Origin: Heliomarina baculiformis
GTDB taxonomy: Bacteria > Pseudomonadota > Alphaproteobacteria > Rhodobacterales > Rhodobacteraceae
Reading direction: 5' to 3'
NCBI RefSeq assembly: GCF_019966545.1
Contig: NZ_JAIMIC010000002.1
Location: 62,001 to 126,000, forward strand
Length of the DNA: 64,000 bases
Shown: piece by piece, positions 35,127 through 42,576 of the stretch
Position numbering within the stretch: position 1 is the stretch's first letter
How the letters are laid out: every line of letters starts with the position of its first letter
The notes under the pieces: generated by a model
Databases searched by the model: none
Told to the model about the DNA's origin: nothing
What the model saw: the letters and a program-made list of their open reading frames with translations, nothing else
Program-made: the position numbers and the translations under genes

Positions 35127-36181
35127 CAGGCCGTCTGCTTTCCTGCGGATTCTTCGGCGTCCAGCGCCTTGAAATGTTCCTTGGCGCGGCGCACCATCAT
35201 CTGGCGAAGCCGGGATACACCGATGTCGTGCTGATACAGCATCTCGCGGCGACGGGCGTCTTCCGGGATCGATTCCAGCATGACGCGGTCCTGCTCCAGA
35301 ACGTGCCAGTGACGGTCTTCGAGGAAAGCGCGATACAGGAAGCGCCAGCTTTCAGCCGCCGTGCCCTGCACTTTCCGGCAGCGCCAGAAGAACGAATAAT
35401 GCGTGTGTTCATCTACCGGCGTTGCAAAGCCGACGATACGGAACGGGCCGCCCGGACCGGCACCATCGGGATAGGGAATGTCGAGCCGGAAGAACATCGT
35501 GCCTTGGTCCATGACAACTTCGGTGTAGTCAAAGTTGACGCCCTTCTGGTTGACCCGTTCGATCTGAAAGCCTTTTTCGCGGCGTTCCAGCTTCATCGTG
35601 TCCTGCTTGGAGCCGTAGGCCAGCGTAAAGCTGTTGGCGTGCAGGTAGCTTGCGTGCATCGGGTCGGCCGCGTTGTCGAGGCTGAAGCGATAGGAGCAAT
35701 CCCAATATGTCATGCAGGGGAAAACCTGCCATTCGTCGCTGGTGAATTCTTCTGGCGGCACGAATTCCGGTGCGTCGGGGCGATCTGCCGAGGGCAGGTA
35801 GATAAAGACAGCGCCGCCAGCTTCGTTGCATTCATAATAGGTCAGCGCCTTGCGGCCTTCGAGCGCGCAGTCGGGCATGGCCGGAACGCGCACGACAGTG
35901 CCTTCGCCATTGACCGTCACACCGTGATAACCACAGGCGATATTGCCGTCCTGAACATGTCCAAGGCTCAGCTTGGCGCCCCGATGCGGGCAGAAATCCT
36001 CGACGCAGCGAACCTTGCCCGCCCCATCGCGCCACAGCACGAGGTTTTCGCCGGCAATTTTGCGCGCCAGCGGTTTGCCAGCTTTCAACTGAACCGATGT
36101 GGCAACCGGCATCCAGAACCCCCGGAGACCGAGGCTGATATAGTCGTCGACCCGGTCACGGCCTTTTGCGGTGGCTTCCAT
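35126..36181 (-). CDS. Rieske non-heme iron oxygenase, alpha subunit
   Basis: 351 residues. The Rieske [2Fe-2S] site is C64-x-H66 (FCPHRGA) and C83-x2-H86 (ACGYHG). The mononuclear iron site is NAADPMHASYLH, with Asp173, His176 and His181. The length and absence of a beta subunit gene suit the phthalate/vanillate demethylase-like group (group I; monocomponent alpha3 oxygenases), and no dedicated FeS reductase is next to it. Likely first catalytic step: hydroxylation or demethylation of an imported aromatic acid. Confidence 0.93.
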   Translation of the reverse strand: MEATAKGRDRVDDYISLGLRGFWMPVATSVQLKAGKPLARKIAGENLVLWRDGAGKVRCVEDFCPHRGAKLSLGHVQDGNIACGYHGVTVNGEGTVVRVPAMPDCALEGRKALTYYECNEAGGAVFIYLPSADRPDAPEFVPPEEFTSDEWQVFPCMTYWDCSYRFSLDNAADPMHASYLHANSFTLAYGSKQDTMKLERREKGFQIERVNQKGVNFDYTEVVMDQGTMFFRLDIPYPDGAGPGGPFRIVGFATPVDEHTHYSFFWRCRKVQGTAAESWRFLYRAFLEDRHWHVLEQDRVMLESIPEDARRREMLYQHDIGVSRLRQMMVRRAKEHFKALDAEESAGKQTA

Positions 36182-36195
36182 GTCTCGTACTCCTC

Positions 36196-36456
36196 TCAGG
36201 CGCCGATGCCATGTTCGGCATGGGCCGCATCATGGGAGGCATTGATGGCTTTCAGTTCCGCATCGAGAATTTCCAGCGTCCACGCGCCAGACTCTCCGGA
36301 CGGGCGCGGTTCGCCCCGCTCGTTCAGCTTCTCAGCTACTTTTGCGAAATCATGCTCACCGGTTTCGTAAATGCGCTCGAGCGCCTCTGCGAAAGCGCGC
36401 TCGGCATCGCTGAGCGGGCGGCCTCTGGATTGGTTCTTCAGGGCTGGATCTTGCAT
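36196..36456 (-). CDS. Small protein at the head of the Rieske operon (recombinase-like HTH family)
   Basis: 86 residues from the ATG at 36456, behind GAAAGGGAG. PLSDAERAFAEALERIYETGEHDFAKVAEKLNERG looks like two helices with a helix-turn-helix flavour, and GAWTLEILDAELKAIN closes the protein. Small proteins of this look occur beside Rieske oxygenase alpha subunits in other proteobacteria under names such as recombinase-like HTH protein. It is too small for a stand-alone regulator; it may be an accessory subunit of the oxygenase. The stop is 14 bp before the oxygenase gene. Confidence 0.7.
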   Translation of the reverse strand: MQDPALKNQSRGRPLSDAERAFAEALERIYETGEHDFAKVAEKLNERGEPRPSGESGAWTLEILDAELKAINASHDAAHAEHGIGA

Positions 36457-36482
36457 CCCCAAATTCTCCCTTTCTGCCGATT

Positions 36483-36496
36483 GTTCACATTTGAAC
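36483..36496. promoter_or_regulatory. Possible IclR operator GTTCA-CATT-TGAAC
   Basis: Inverted repeat with 5-bp arms in the 137-bp gap between the Rieske operon and the divergent 110-aa protein gene. A further half-site GTTCAAG is at 36538-36544. IclR regulators commonly bind GTTC/GAAC-type dyads, and an IclR gene is the third gene of the divergent unit. Confidence 0.4.
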
Positions 36497-36593
36497 GTAT
36501 GGTTCTTATTTGCAATCATGCCGATTCGCGGTACTATGTTCAAGAAGTTTCGATGACACCCCGCTGTCACGATCATGAAATAAGGGATGATAG

Positions 36594-36926
36594 ATGACCG
36601 AAACCGTCATGCTCACCGTGTTTCTCAAGCACGACCAGTCGCAGAATCTGGAACAAATTCAGGCACATCTGGGCGAACAGGAATGGTGGACAGGTTTCCC
36701 GCCCGAGGGTGTCGAAATATTGAGCTGGAACGTGGTGATGGGGATCGGCCAGATCGTCACCCTACGGATGCCACCGGAATTGCTGCCCAAAGTGAATGTC
36801 GAACTCGAACGCCGGGCCTGGGGAGTCTTCTCGACCGAGTTTTTCCCAACCTACGATTTCTTCCCGGTGCGCGAGCGTCTGACCCGCGAATGGCAGGAAA
36901 GAAAAGAGGCCGCTGCAGATGAGTGA
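36594..36926 (+). CDS. Unknown 110-residue protein, possible dimeric alpha/beta barrel
   Basis: No confident family. MLTVFLKHDQSQNLEQIQAHL at the start, a strand IVTLRMPPELLPKVNVELER and an aromatic-rich end (WGVFSTEFFPTYDFFPV) suggest a ferredoxin-like dimeric barrel such as muconolactone isomerase or ABM-type enzymes, but key residues are not recognisable. It overlaps the RidA gene by 8 bp and is divergent from the Rieske operon, so it is probably part of the same pathway. Confidence 0.65.
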   Translation: MTETVMLTVFLKHDQSQNLEQIQAHLGEQEWWTGFPPEGVEILSWNVVMGIGQIVTLRMPPELLPKVNVELERRAWGVFSTEFFPTYDFFPVRERLTREWQERKEAAADE

Positions 36927-37302
36927 TCCTATCGCCGTAACTGCCGAAGGCATTCCCGGACCCGTTCCGGGACTGTTTTCAAACGCCATCGTCTGCGACG
37001 GTATCGTCTATGTATCTGGCCAGCATGCTGGCGGCCCAGAAGGGGTCGTGGGTGAAACCATATACGAGCAGGCGCAAGAGGCATTGCGCCGCGTGGTCGC
37101 TCTTGTCGAAGCGGCAGGCGGTAGGAAAGAGCGCATAACCAAGATTTCGGTTTTTGTGACCGACATGGCGCGCAAGGATGAGGTCGGGCGCGCCCGTCGC
37201 GAAACCTTTCAGGGCGTTTTGCCCGCAGCCACGATGATGGAAGTTTCGGCATTCGTGGATCCCGCGCTGCTCGTCGAAATCGAAGCCGTCGCGCACCTGT
37301 AA
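36919..37302 (+). CDS. RidA-family protein without the catalytic Arg
   Basis: 127 residues of the RidA/YjgF/2-aminomuconate deaminase fold (CDGIVYVSGQHAG, ALVEAAGGRKERITKISVFVT cut at its core, LVEIEAVAHL). The conserved Arg that binds the imine carboxylate, in the PARS motif of E. coli RidA, is replaced: the segment reads PAATMMEV (102-109). Rid subfamilies without this Arg lack typical imine deaminase activity. Its place opposite a ring-cleavage operon with an aspartate-dehydrogenase-like gene suggests a role on an enamine or other unstable intermediate. Confidence 0.85.
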   Translation: MSDPIAVTAEGIPGPVPGLFSNAIVCDGIVYVSGQHAGGPEGVVGETIYEQAQEALRRVVALVEAAGGRKERITKISVFVTDMARKDEVGRARRETFQGVLPAATMMEVSAFVDPALLVEIEAVAHL

Positions 37303-37377
37303 GTTAGACATTCCATATTCAGGCGTGCTTGCCCAGAATGGGTGCCACATCTTCAGTCAAAGGAATTTAATGCATAG

Positions 37378-38205
37378 ATGAACACGACATCTCCCATGCC
37401 CCAGGAAAGCGACGAAAAAGCGCCGCGCTCCGTGTCCTATGACGTCCCCCCCGTTACCCGCGCGATGGCGCTGCTGCGCTATATTGCGGCGGGCAATCGT
37501 TGCAGGAACATCGCCAAGGCATCGGCCGCCGTGGGCATCAACCGCACGACCCTGATCCGTTTGCTGCATACGCTCGAGCGTGAGGAGATGATCGAAAAGA
37601 CACCGGGGGGCGACGGCTACGTTCTAGGCTATGGCGTACTGGAACTGGCATCTGGCATGTTGAGCAGCCGCGATGTTGTGCGTACCGGACAACCCGTGCT
37701 GCATCACCTTGCGGCGGAAACCGGTCTGTCGGCGCATCTGGGGGTTTTGGCTGGTACGGATGTCATCGTGCTCGTCCGGGAAACGCCCGAGGTGCAGCTG
37801 GTGTCGAATATCCGCGTGGGCAGCCGCCTGCCTGCCTATGCGACCGTGATGGGGCGGGTGATCCTGTCGCACATGCGCGAGGATGAGGTACGCAGCATCT
37901 TCGACGATTACAACTTTTCTGCCTTCACCGATCAGACCCCTACAACGGTTGACAGCCTGCTAGGCCAATTAAAGCTGGACCGTGCCGCTGGCATTGCCTG
38001 GTCCGTCGCCTTTTTCGAAGAAGGCATCGGGTCCTGCGCCTGCGTCGTTCTCGATCAGAATAACGCGCCGGTTTGCGCGATCAGCCTTTCCGGACCGCAG
38101 GCCAATTTCGAGGAAGGCTCGGAAAAGCGCCAGCAGATTATGACCGGCGTGGTCGACGCAGCGCGGCGTTTGTCAGCCATGATGGGGCATATCCCCACGA
38201 ATTGA
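37378..38205 (+). CDS. IclR-family transcriptional regulator (first copy)
   Basis: 275 residues. A winged helix (PPVTRAMALLRYIAAGNRCRN..., then AVGINRTTLIRLLHTLE) is followed by the IclR effector domain (about 100-265: GLSAHLGVLAGTDVIVLVRE, SRLPAYATVMGRVIL, GIAWSVAFFEEGIGSCACVV). The start ATG follows AAGGAA. It is third in the unit that diverges from the Rieske operon and is the best candidate for its regulator. Confidence 0.88.
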   Translation: MNTTSPMPQESDEKAPRSVSYDVPPVTRAMALLRYIAAGNRCRNIAKASAAVGINRTTLIRLLHTLEREEMIEKTPGGDGYVLGYGVLELASGMLSSRDVVRTGQPVLHHLAAETGLSAHLGVLAGTDVIVLVRETPEVQLVSNIRVGSRLPAYATVMGRVILSHMREDEVRSIFDDYNFSAFTDQTPTTVDSLLGQLKLDRAAGIAWSVAFFEEGIGSCACVVLDQNNAPVCAISLSGPQANFEEGSEKRQQIMTGVVDAARRLSAMMGHIPTN

Positions 38206-38211
38206 CCCCTC

Positions 38212-39021
38212 TCAACCGCTCCCGTCATGCCCCAGCAGGCGGGAAATGCGGATGGCGGTCGCTTTGAGGTCCGAGATGATCTGCGGCGGCAGTTCCGCGC
38301 CTGATTGCGGGCCATTTGCCGATGTCAGGTTGATCGCCGCCGCCACACGACCTGTAAGGTCCCGCACCGGGGCTGCGACCGAGACGATGCCTGCTTCGAA
38401 ATCCCCCATGTGCCAGATGACGTCGGCCTTGCGATCGCCCTTTACCTGTTCAAGCAAGCCAGGCAGTGACGGCCCTTTGCCTTTGGTGGCACCCGGTCTG
38501 TCGGCGCGGAAACGTTCGATGATCTCCGCATCTGGCAGATCGGCAAGCAATACCCGCCCCATCGTCGTGCTGCGTGAGGGCAACCGGCTTCCGACCTGAA
38601 CGATCGAGGCATTTGCCTCTCGCGCCGGTGCGCGCAGAACGTACAAAACCGAAGATCCGTCGAGTATGCCCATATGTGCGGACCAGCCGGTCCGGTCGCG
38701 CAGCCGTTCCAGTTCGGGCTGGGCGATTTCGACAATTTCGCGGGTCGCAACATACCCGTAGGTCAGGCGCAGAACGCCCGGACCCAGCGAATAGGTCTGG
38801 GCGCGTTGGTCATGCAAAAGGCATCCGGTTTCAACCAGCGTATAGACCGAACGAAATGCCGCCGACCGGGTCACGCCAAGCGCAACGGCAATATCCCGCA
38901 ACGACAGATTCGGTTGAGCGGGGGTAAACAGCTTCAGCACGTTCAGCCCGCGCACAAGGCCCGGCACAAGATACCTGTCCATGTTGCCGGTATCCGGTTT
39001 TGGCGGCTCTTCCTGCTTCAT
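38212..39021 (-). CDS. IclR-family transcriptional regulator (second copy)
   Basis: 269 residues with the same layout as the neighbour: HTH (PGLVRGLNVLKLFTPAQPNLSLRDIA-type segment, then TRSAAFRSVYTLVETGCL) and effector domain (GWSAHMGILDGSSVLYVLRA, RLPSRSTTMGRVLLA, DFEAGIVSVAAPVRDLTG). It ends 6 bp from the first IclR gene, so the two converge. It is divergent from the bicupin gene and probably controls the bicupin/monooxygenase pair. Confidence 0.87.
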   Translation of the reverse strand: MKQEEPPKPDTGNMDRYLVPGLVRGLNVLKLFTPAQPNLSLRDIAVALGVTRSAAFRSVYTLVETGCLLHDQRAQTYSLGPGVLRLTYGYVATREIVEIAQPELERLRDRTGWSAHMGILDGSSVLYVLRAPAREANASIVQVGSRLPSRSTTMGRVLLADLPDAEIIERFRADRPGATKGKGPSLPGLLEQVKGDRKADVIWHMGDFEAGIVSVAAPVRDLTGRVAAAINLTSANGPQSGAELPPQIISDLKATAIRISRLLGHDGSG

Positions 39022-39108
39022 ATATAAAACGCCTTGTATTCAGTAAAACGCTGTCGGCGTATCCTTCTCTCAACTGAAATCGAGAATCAACCGTGAAAGG
39101 AACCAGAG

Positions 39109-40056
39109 ATGACCGTACAGGAAACGGGTTTCGCTACCCTCGCAGATGAGCTGAAATCGCAGACCGGACGCTTTACCGACAAGCAGTTCGACTGGAATGC
39201 CTTTCCTTCCAACGCCGGTTTCGACGAACTGGCGCGAGCACAGATGCGCTATATCGGTGCCGGCGGCTCGCCCAAGGTGAATGACACGTCGACGCTCAAG
39301 CCCGATCATTTCACGCTTTCCCTGATCTACAAGGAGACCGGAAAGTACGCCGCCTGCCACAGCCACGAAATCGAGGAAAGCTTTCTGATCATCGACGGTG
39401 CCCTGATCGTCGGCTGGGAAAAGGATGGCGAAGTTGTCGAGGTTAACCTCGGCCCCAAGGACATGATCCTTAACGCCCGCGAAATTGGCCATGGTTTCCG
39501 TGTTGACGGGCCGGAGCCGGTCGTCATGTCGATCTCGGTCGACGTGGGCAAGCCGCTGCCGCCGGTTTACCACTATCACCCCAAGGAACACGCGCCGGAA
39601 CTTGCCCGTGCCTTTGGTGCCGAGCCGGGCAAGACGATGAAATTCGACCCCAAGGGTGATCACGCGCTGCAACAGCTCATGGCGAAATATGTCGTGCGCC
39701 ACAGCGAGCTGGAAACTCACTGGGAAGACGCAGGTTTCACGCGCAAGATCTACTGCGGTCCCGGCGGTGTCGAAACCGATACCTGCCGCAAGGAAATGCT
39801 CGGCATCCCATCGCGCGTCGGCGTGAAACCCTTCACCCGCGATGTCGAAGATGCCTTCCTCGTGCTCGAAGGCTCGCTCATCGTCGGCTGGGAAGAGAAC
39901 GGTGAAACGGTCGAAACCGAACTCGGCCCGCGCGATCTGGTCAAGACACCTGCCGGCCGCAAGCACTGGTTCCGTAACAACGGCGCGCAGGCAGCTACTG
40001 TCTGGTATCTCGTCGGCTCCGCCGAGCCGGAAGCCGTAAAGTTCGAAGCCGCCTGA
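39109..40056 (+). CDS. Bicupin protein, possible ring-cleavage or isomerase enzyme
   Basis: 315 residues with two cupin barrels. The first (about 70-145) has a full metal site: His84, His86, Glu90 in HSHEIEE, and His128 in GHGF. The second (about 225-305) repeats the fold (DAFLVLEGSLIVGWEENGE) but lacks the HxH pair. Gentisate dioxygenases are also bicupins, yet this one differs in its motifs. A monooxygenase gene follows, so a role in cleaving or processing its hydroxylated product is plausible. A GAAAGGAACC ribosome site precedes the ATG. Confidence 0.75.
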   Translation: MTVQETGFATLADELKSQTGRFTDKQFDWNAFPSNAGFDELARAQMRYIGAGGSPKVNDTSTLKPDHFTLSLIYKETGKYAACHSHEIEESFLIIDGALIVGWEKDGEVVEVNLGPKDMILNAREIGHGFRVDGPEPVVMSISVDVGKPLPPVYHYHPKEHAPELARAFGAEPGKTMKFDPKGDHALQQLMAKYVVRHSELETHWEDAGFTRKIYCGPGGVETDTCRKEMLGIPSRVGVKPFTRDVEDAFLVLEGSLIVGWEENGETVETELGPRDLVKTPAGRKHWFRNNGAQAATVWYLVGSAEPEAVKFEAA

Positions 40057-40070
40057 TTGGGCATGCAAAC

Positions 40071-40103
40071 CGAACCCGCCCCAATCGATTAGGGGCGGGT
40101 TCG
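40071..40103 (+). terminator. Perfect 12-bp stem-loop between bicupin and monooxygenase genes
   Basis: CGAACCCGCCCC (40071-40082) pairs with GGGGCGGGTTCG (40092-40103) around a 9-nt loop containing ATCGAT. It sits between the bicupin stop (40056) and the monooxygenase start (40132), with no T-run after it. It may be a partial terminator or an mRNA stabiliser that raises the amount of bicupin over monooxygenase. Confidence 0.55.
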
Positions 40104-40131
40104 AGATGACCGGCAGTTGAAAGGTCCAACT

Positions 40132-41262
40132 ATGTCTGCATTGAAAATCGCCGTCTGCGGGGGCGGTATCGGTGGCCTTTGCGCCGCCATTGCGCTGGAG
40201 AAATCCGGCCATGATGTCGAAGTCTTTGAAAAGGCGAAAAACTTCGGACGCATCGGCGCCGATATCAACCTCACGCCGAATGCGGTCTTCGCGCTCGACG
40301 GTCTTGGCGTCGGCGAGGTGCTGCGCGAAACCGCTGCAAGGCCCACGTTCCGGATCAGCCGTGATGGCGTGACCGGAGAGGAAACGTCCCGGCTTCCACT
40401 GTCGGACGCGGCAGAACAGAAATACGGCGCGCCCCAGCTTGCCATTCACCGCGCCGATCTTCTGAACGCGCTGCTCGCCCGGATTTCCGCCGAGAAGATC
40501 CATTTTGGCATGGCTGCCCAATCCATCGAACTGCTGGACGCCGGCGCAAAGCTGACCTTTGCCGATGGTGCCGCTCGCGATTTTGATCTGGTTGTCGGTG
40601 CCGACGGTATCCACTCTGTCGTGCGAACCGCCCTTTGGGGCGAGGACGATCCCACCTTTACCGGGCTCGTGTCCTACCGGTCGGTCTTTCCCAAGGAAGT
40701 GGCCAAGGATCTCACCGATCTTGATGCTTTTACCAAATGGTGGGGGCAAACGCCGCAAAAGCAGATTGTCACCTTTCCCTTGACGCGCGGCGAGGAGATA
40801 TTTGTTTTCGCCACGACACCGCAGGAAGGCTGGACGGAAGAGGGCTGGACGCTGGCCGGCGATCCCGACGAGCTACGCGCGCAATACGACGATTTCCACG
40901 AGGACGCACAGCGGCTTCTGTCGCACTGCCAAGAAGTCACGCGCTCGGCCCTGCATGTACGCGAACCCATGCAGACATGGTCGCAGGGGCACGCCACCAT
41001 CCTTGGCGACGCGGCACATCCGATGGTGCCCTTCATGGCCCAGGGAGCGTGCATGGCGATCGAGGACGCAGTCGTCCTGGGGCGCAGCCTGAAAGGCGTC
41101 GAAGCCTCTGACGTCCCGGCGGCTCTCGCTGTGTTCGAAGCGGCGCGCAAGCCGCGGACAGCCCGGATTCAGGAAAACTCTCTGGCCAATGAATTCATGA
41201 AGGGTCAGGGGAACGCCGACTGGGTCTATGGCTACGACGCCTGGAATGTCGAACTGGCCTGA
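40132..41262 (+). CDS. FAD-dependent monooxygenase, 6-hydroxynicotinate 3-monooxygenase/salicylate hydroxylase type
   Basis: 376 residues from the ATG at 40132 (ribosome site GAAAGG). Group A flavin hydroxylase motifs: GGGIGGLCAAIALEKSGHDV at the N-terminus, VVGADGIHSVVR for the DG motif, and GDAAHPMVPFMAQGACMAIEDAVVLG for the GD motif. ISRDGVTGE, KYGAPQLAIHRADL and the C-terminal DWVYGYDAW match Pseudomonas NicC closely as remembered, so the substrate may be a hydroxylated N-heterocyclic or benzoic acid. Decarboxylative hydroxylation is the expected chemistry. Confidence 0.88.
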   Translation: MSALKIAVCGGGIGGLCAAIALEKSGHDVEVFEKAKNFGRIGADINLTPNAVFALDGLGVGEVLRETAARPTFRISRDGVTGEETSRLPLSDAAEQKYGAPQLAIHRADLLNALLARISAEKIHFGMAAQSIELLDAGAKLTFADGAARDFDLVVGADGIHSVVRTALWGEDDPTFTGLVSYRSVFPKEVAKDLTDLDAFTKWWGQTPQKQIVTFPLTRGEEIFVFATTPQEGWTEEGWTLAGDPDELRAQYDDFHEDAQRLLSHCQEVTRSALHVREPMQTWSQGHATILGDAAHPMVPFMAQGACMAIEDAVVLGRSLKGVEASDVPAALAVFEAARKPRTARIQENSLANEFMKGQGNADWVYGYDAWNVELA

Positions 41263-41268
41263 ACGGTT

Positions 41269-41296
41269 AACCGGCAGCCTGCTTCAGCTGCCGGTT
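41269..41296. terminator. Terminator hairpin between converging genes
   Basis: AACCGGCAGC (41269-41278) and GCTGCCGGTT (41287-41296) form a perfect 10-bp stem with an 8-nt loop, followed by TT on the plus strand and by a second short T run on the minus strand. It ends the monooxygenase gene and can serve the opposing RidA operon. Confidence 0.7.
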
Positions 41297-41320
41297 TTAC
41301 GCGCCCCTTTAAGGCCAGGC

Positions 41321-41701
41321 TCAATCTGAACTGACCCGCGCGATTCCTGTGACCTCGATCTTCATACCCGGCGCGACAAGTCCGGCGACAATGATCGTGG
41401 CGCGGTTGGGGTAGGGCGCGCGGAAATACTGGCGATAGACCTCGTCTACCGGGGCGACATCGGAAGGATCGGTTAGGAAAATCTGCAGTTGCAGGTAATC
41501 ATCCATCGTGCCCCCCGCGGCTTCGACCGTGGTGCGAAAGTGCTGAAAGGTCAGATGCGCCTGCGCCTCGGTCGTATCCTGCAAAATCCCGCCTTCGGGC
41601 ATGACGGGACCGTGTGTTGTGAACAGCATCTCGCCCGATCCGATGGCCCAGGAAAACGGCTGCCCAGGTCGCGGCAACCCCATGTCGATTTCGCGTTTCA
41701 T
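41321..41701 (-). CDS. RidA-family protein with catalytic Arg
   Basis: 126 residues (GSGEMLFTTHGPVMPEGG, TVEAAGGTMDDYLQLQIFLTD cut at its core, KIEVTGIARV). The substrate-binding Arg is present as Arg100 in YPNRATIIV, in contrast to the other RidA protein of the window. It should act on enamine/imine intermediates or be a 2-aminomuconate deaminase-like enzyme. It is the last gene of a TRAP/hydrolase operon and overlaps the hydrolase gene (ATGA). Confidence 0.88.
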   Translation of the reverse strand: MKREIDMGLPRPGQPFSWAIGSGEMLFTTHGPVMPEGGILQDTTEAQAHLTFQHFRTTVEAAGGTMDDYLQLQIFLTDPSDVAPVDEVYRQYFRAPYPNRATIIVAGLVAPGMKIEVTGIARVSSD

Positions 41702-42567
41702 GCTGTCCCTTTCCGCATGTCATCCAGAATATCATACCACCCATGCGCCGGATCGCGCAGCATGAGGTGAGTGCCAAAGTGGTCCTCCTCCCATGTTCGG
41801 AACCAGCACCTTTGCTTGCTGTCCGCAATTTTGTCACGCGCGGTCTCGTTGCTGCGCCTTACTCGCTCGGTATCCTTTTTGCCCCATGTGAGCGCCAGCG
41901 GAACCGACAGATTGTCTAGCCAGTTCAATGGCGAGGCCGCGCGATCATCCTCAGTACGGTCCAGCACGTCGAGGTAAACCCGCTCCTCAAGGCTGCCCGG
42001 AGGGGGCGCGGGATGGTGGAGGTCCAGAATGCCGCTAACCGGCAGGCATCCACGGATCGACCGCTCCTGGATCCCCGCGTCGCTCCACAAATCTGGCCGC
42101 AGGGCAATCAGCGCCGCGATATGCCCACCAGCAGAATGCCCGGACAGAAAAAGCCGGCTGGGGTTGCATCCGTATTCCGAGGCCCGCGCAGCAATCGCAC
42201 CCACCGCCTGCATCGCATCCTCCAAGAAGACCGGAAAGCGGGCCTCCGGTGCCAGTCGATAGGTCGGCGCCGCCAGCGCCACGCCTCGCGCGGCCAGCGC
42301 CGGGGCCATGAACCCGCACCACTCCTTGTAGCCATTGGTCCAACCGCCCCCGTGGAAAAAGATCACCACGTCAGCGCCGCCCTCGACCGAAACCGTCGGC
42401 GTGAACAGGTCGAACCGTTGCCAGTCACCCGGTCCAAAGACGATGTCCCGGTGTTCGTCCACTCCAGGCCAGCCGCCGCGCGAGGCGTCCAAGGCCGCCC
42501 TCGCATAATCCTCGGCAGCAGCAACCGGCAGTGGTGGCTGCGGGGCGAGATCGAATTTTTCTATCAT
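41698..42567 (-). CDS. Alpha/beta hydrolase, HSL/arylformamidase-like
   Basis: 289 residues. The oxyanion motif HGGGW (72-76) and nucleophile elbow GHSAGG with Ser145 are those of hormone-sensitive lipase-type esterases and kynurenine formamidase-like amidases; the His is in DHFGTH near the C-terminus and the Asp in WGKKD. Together with a RidA protein and a TRAP importer it may open an ester, lactone or formamide taken up by the cell. It lies 9 bp after dctM. Confidence 0.85.
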   Translation of the reverse strand: MIEKFDLAPQPPLPVAAAEDYARAALDASRGGWPGVDEHRDIVFGPGDWQRFDLFTPTVSVEGGADVVIFFHGGGWTNGYKEWCGFMAPALAARGVALAAPTYRLAPEARFPVFLEDAMQAVGAIAARASEYGCNPSRLFLSGHSAGGHIAALIALRPDLWSDAGIQERSIRGCLPVSGILDLHHPAPPPGSLEERVYLDVLDRTEDDRAASPLNWLDNLSVPLALTWGKKDTERVRRSNETARDKIADSKQRCWFRTWEEDHFGTHLMLRDPAHGWYDILDDMRKGTA

Positions 42568-42576
42568 GACAGTTCC

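Noticed and set aside
39070-40758. A 562-codon open frame on the minus strand
   Set aside because: Antisense shadow of the bicupin and the flavin monooxygenase genes.
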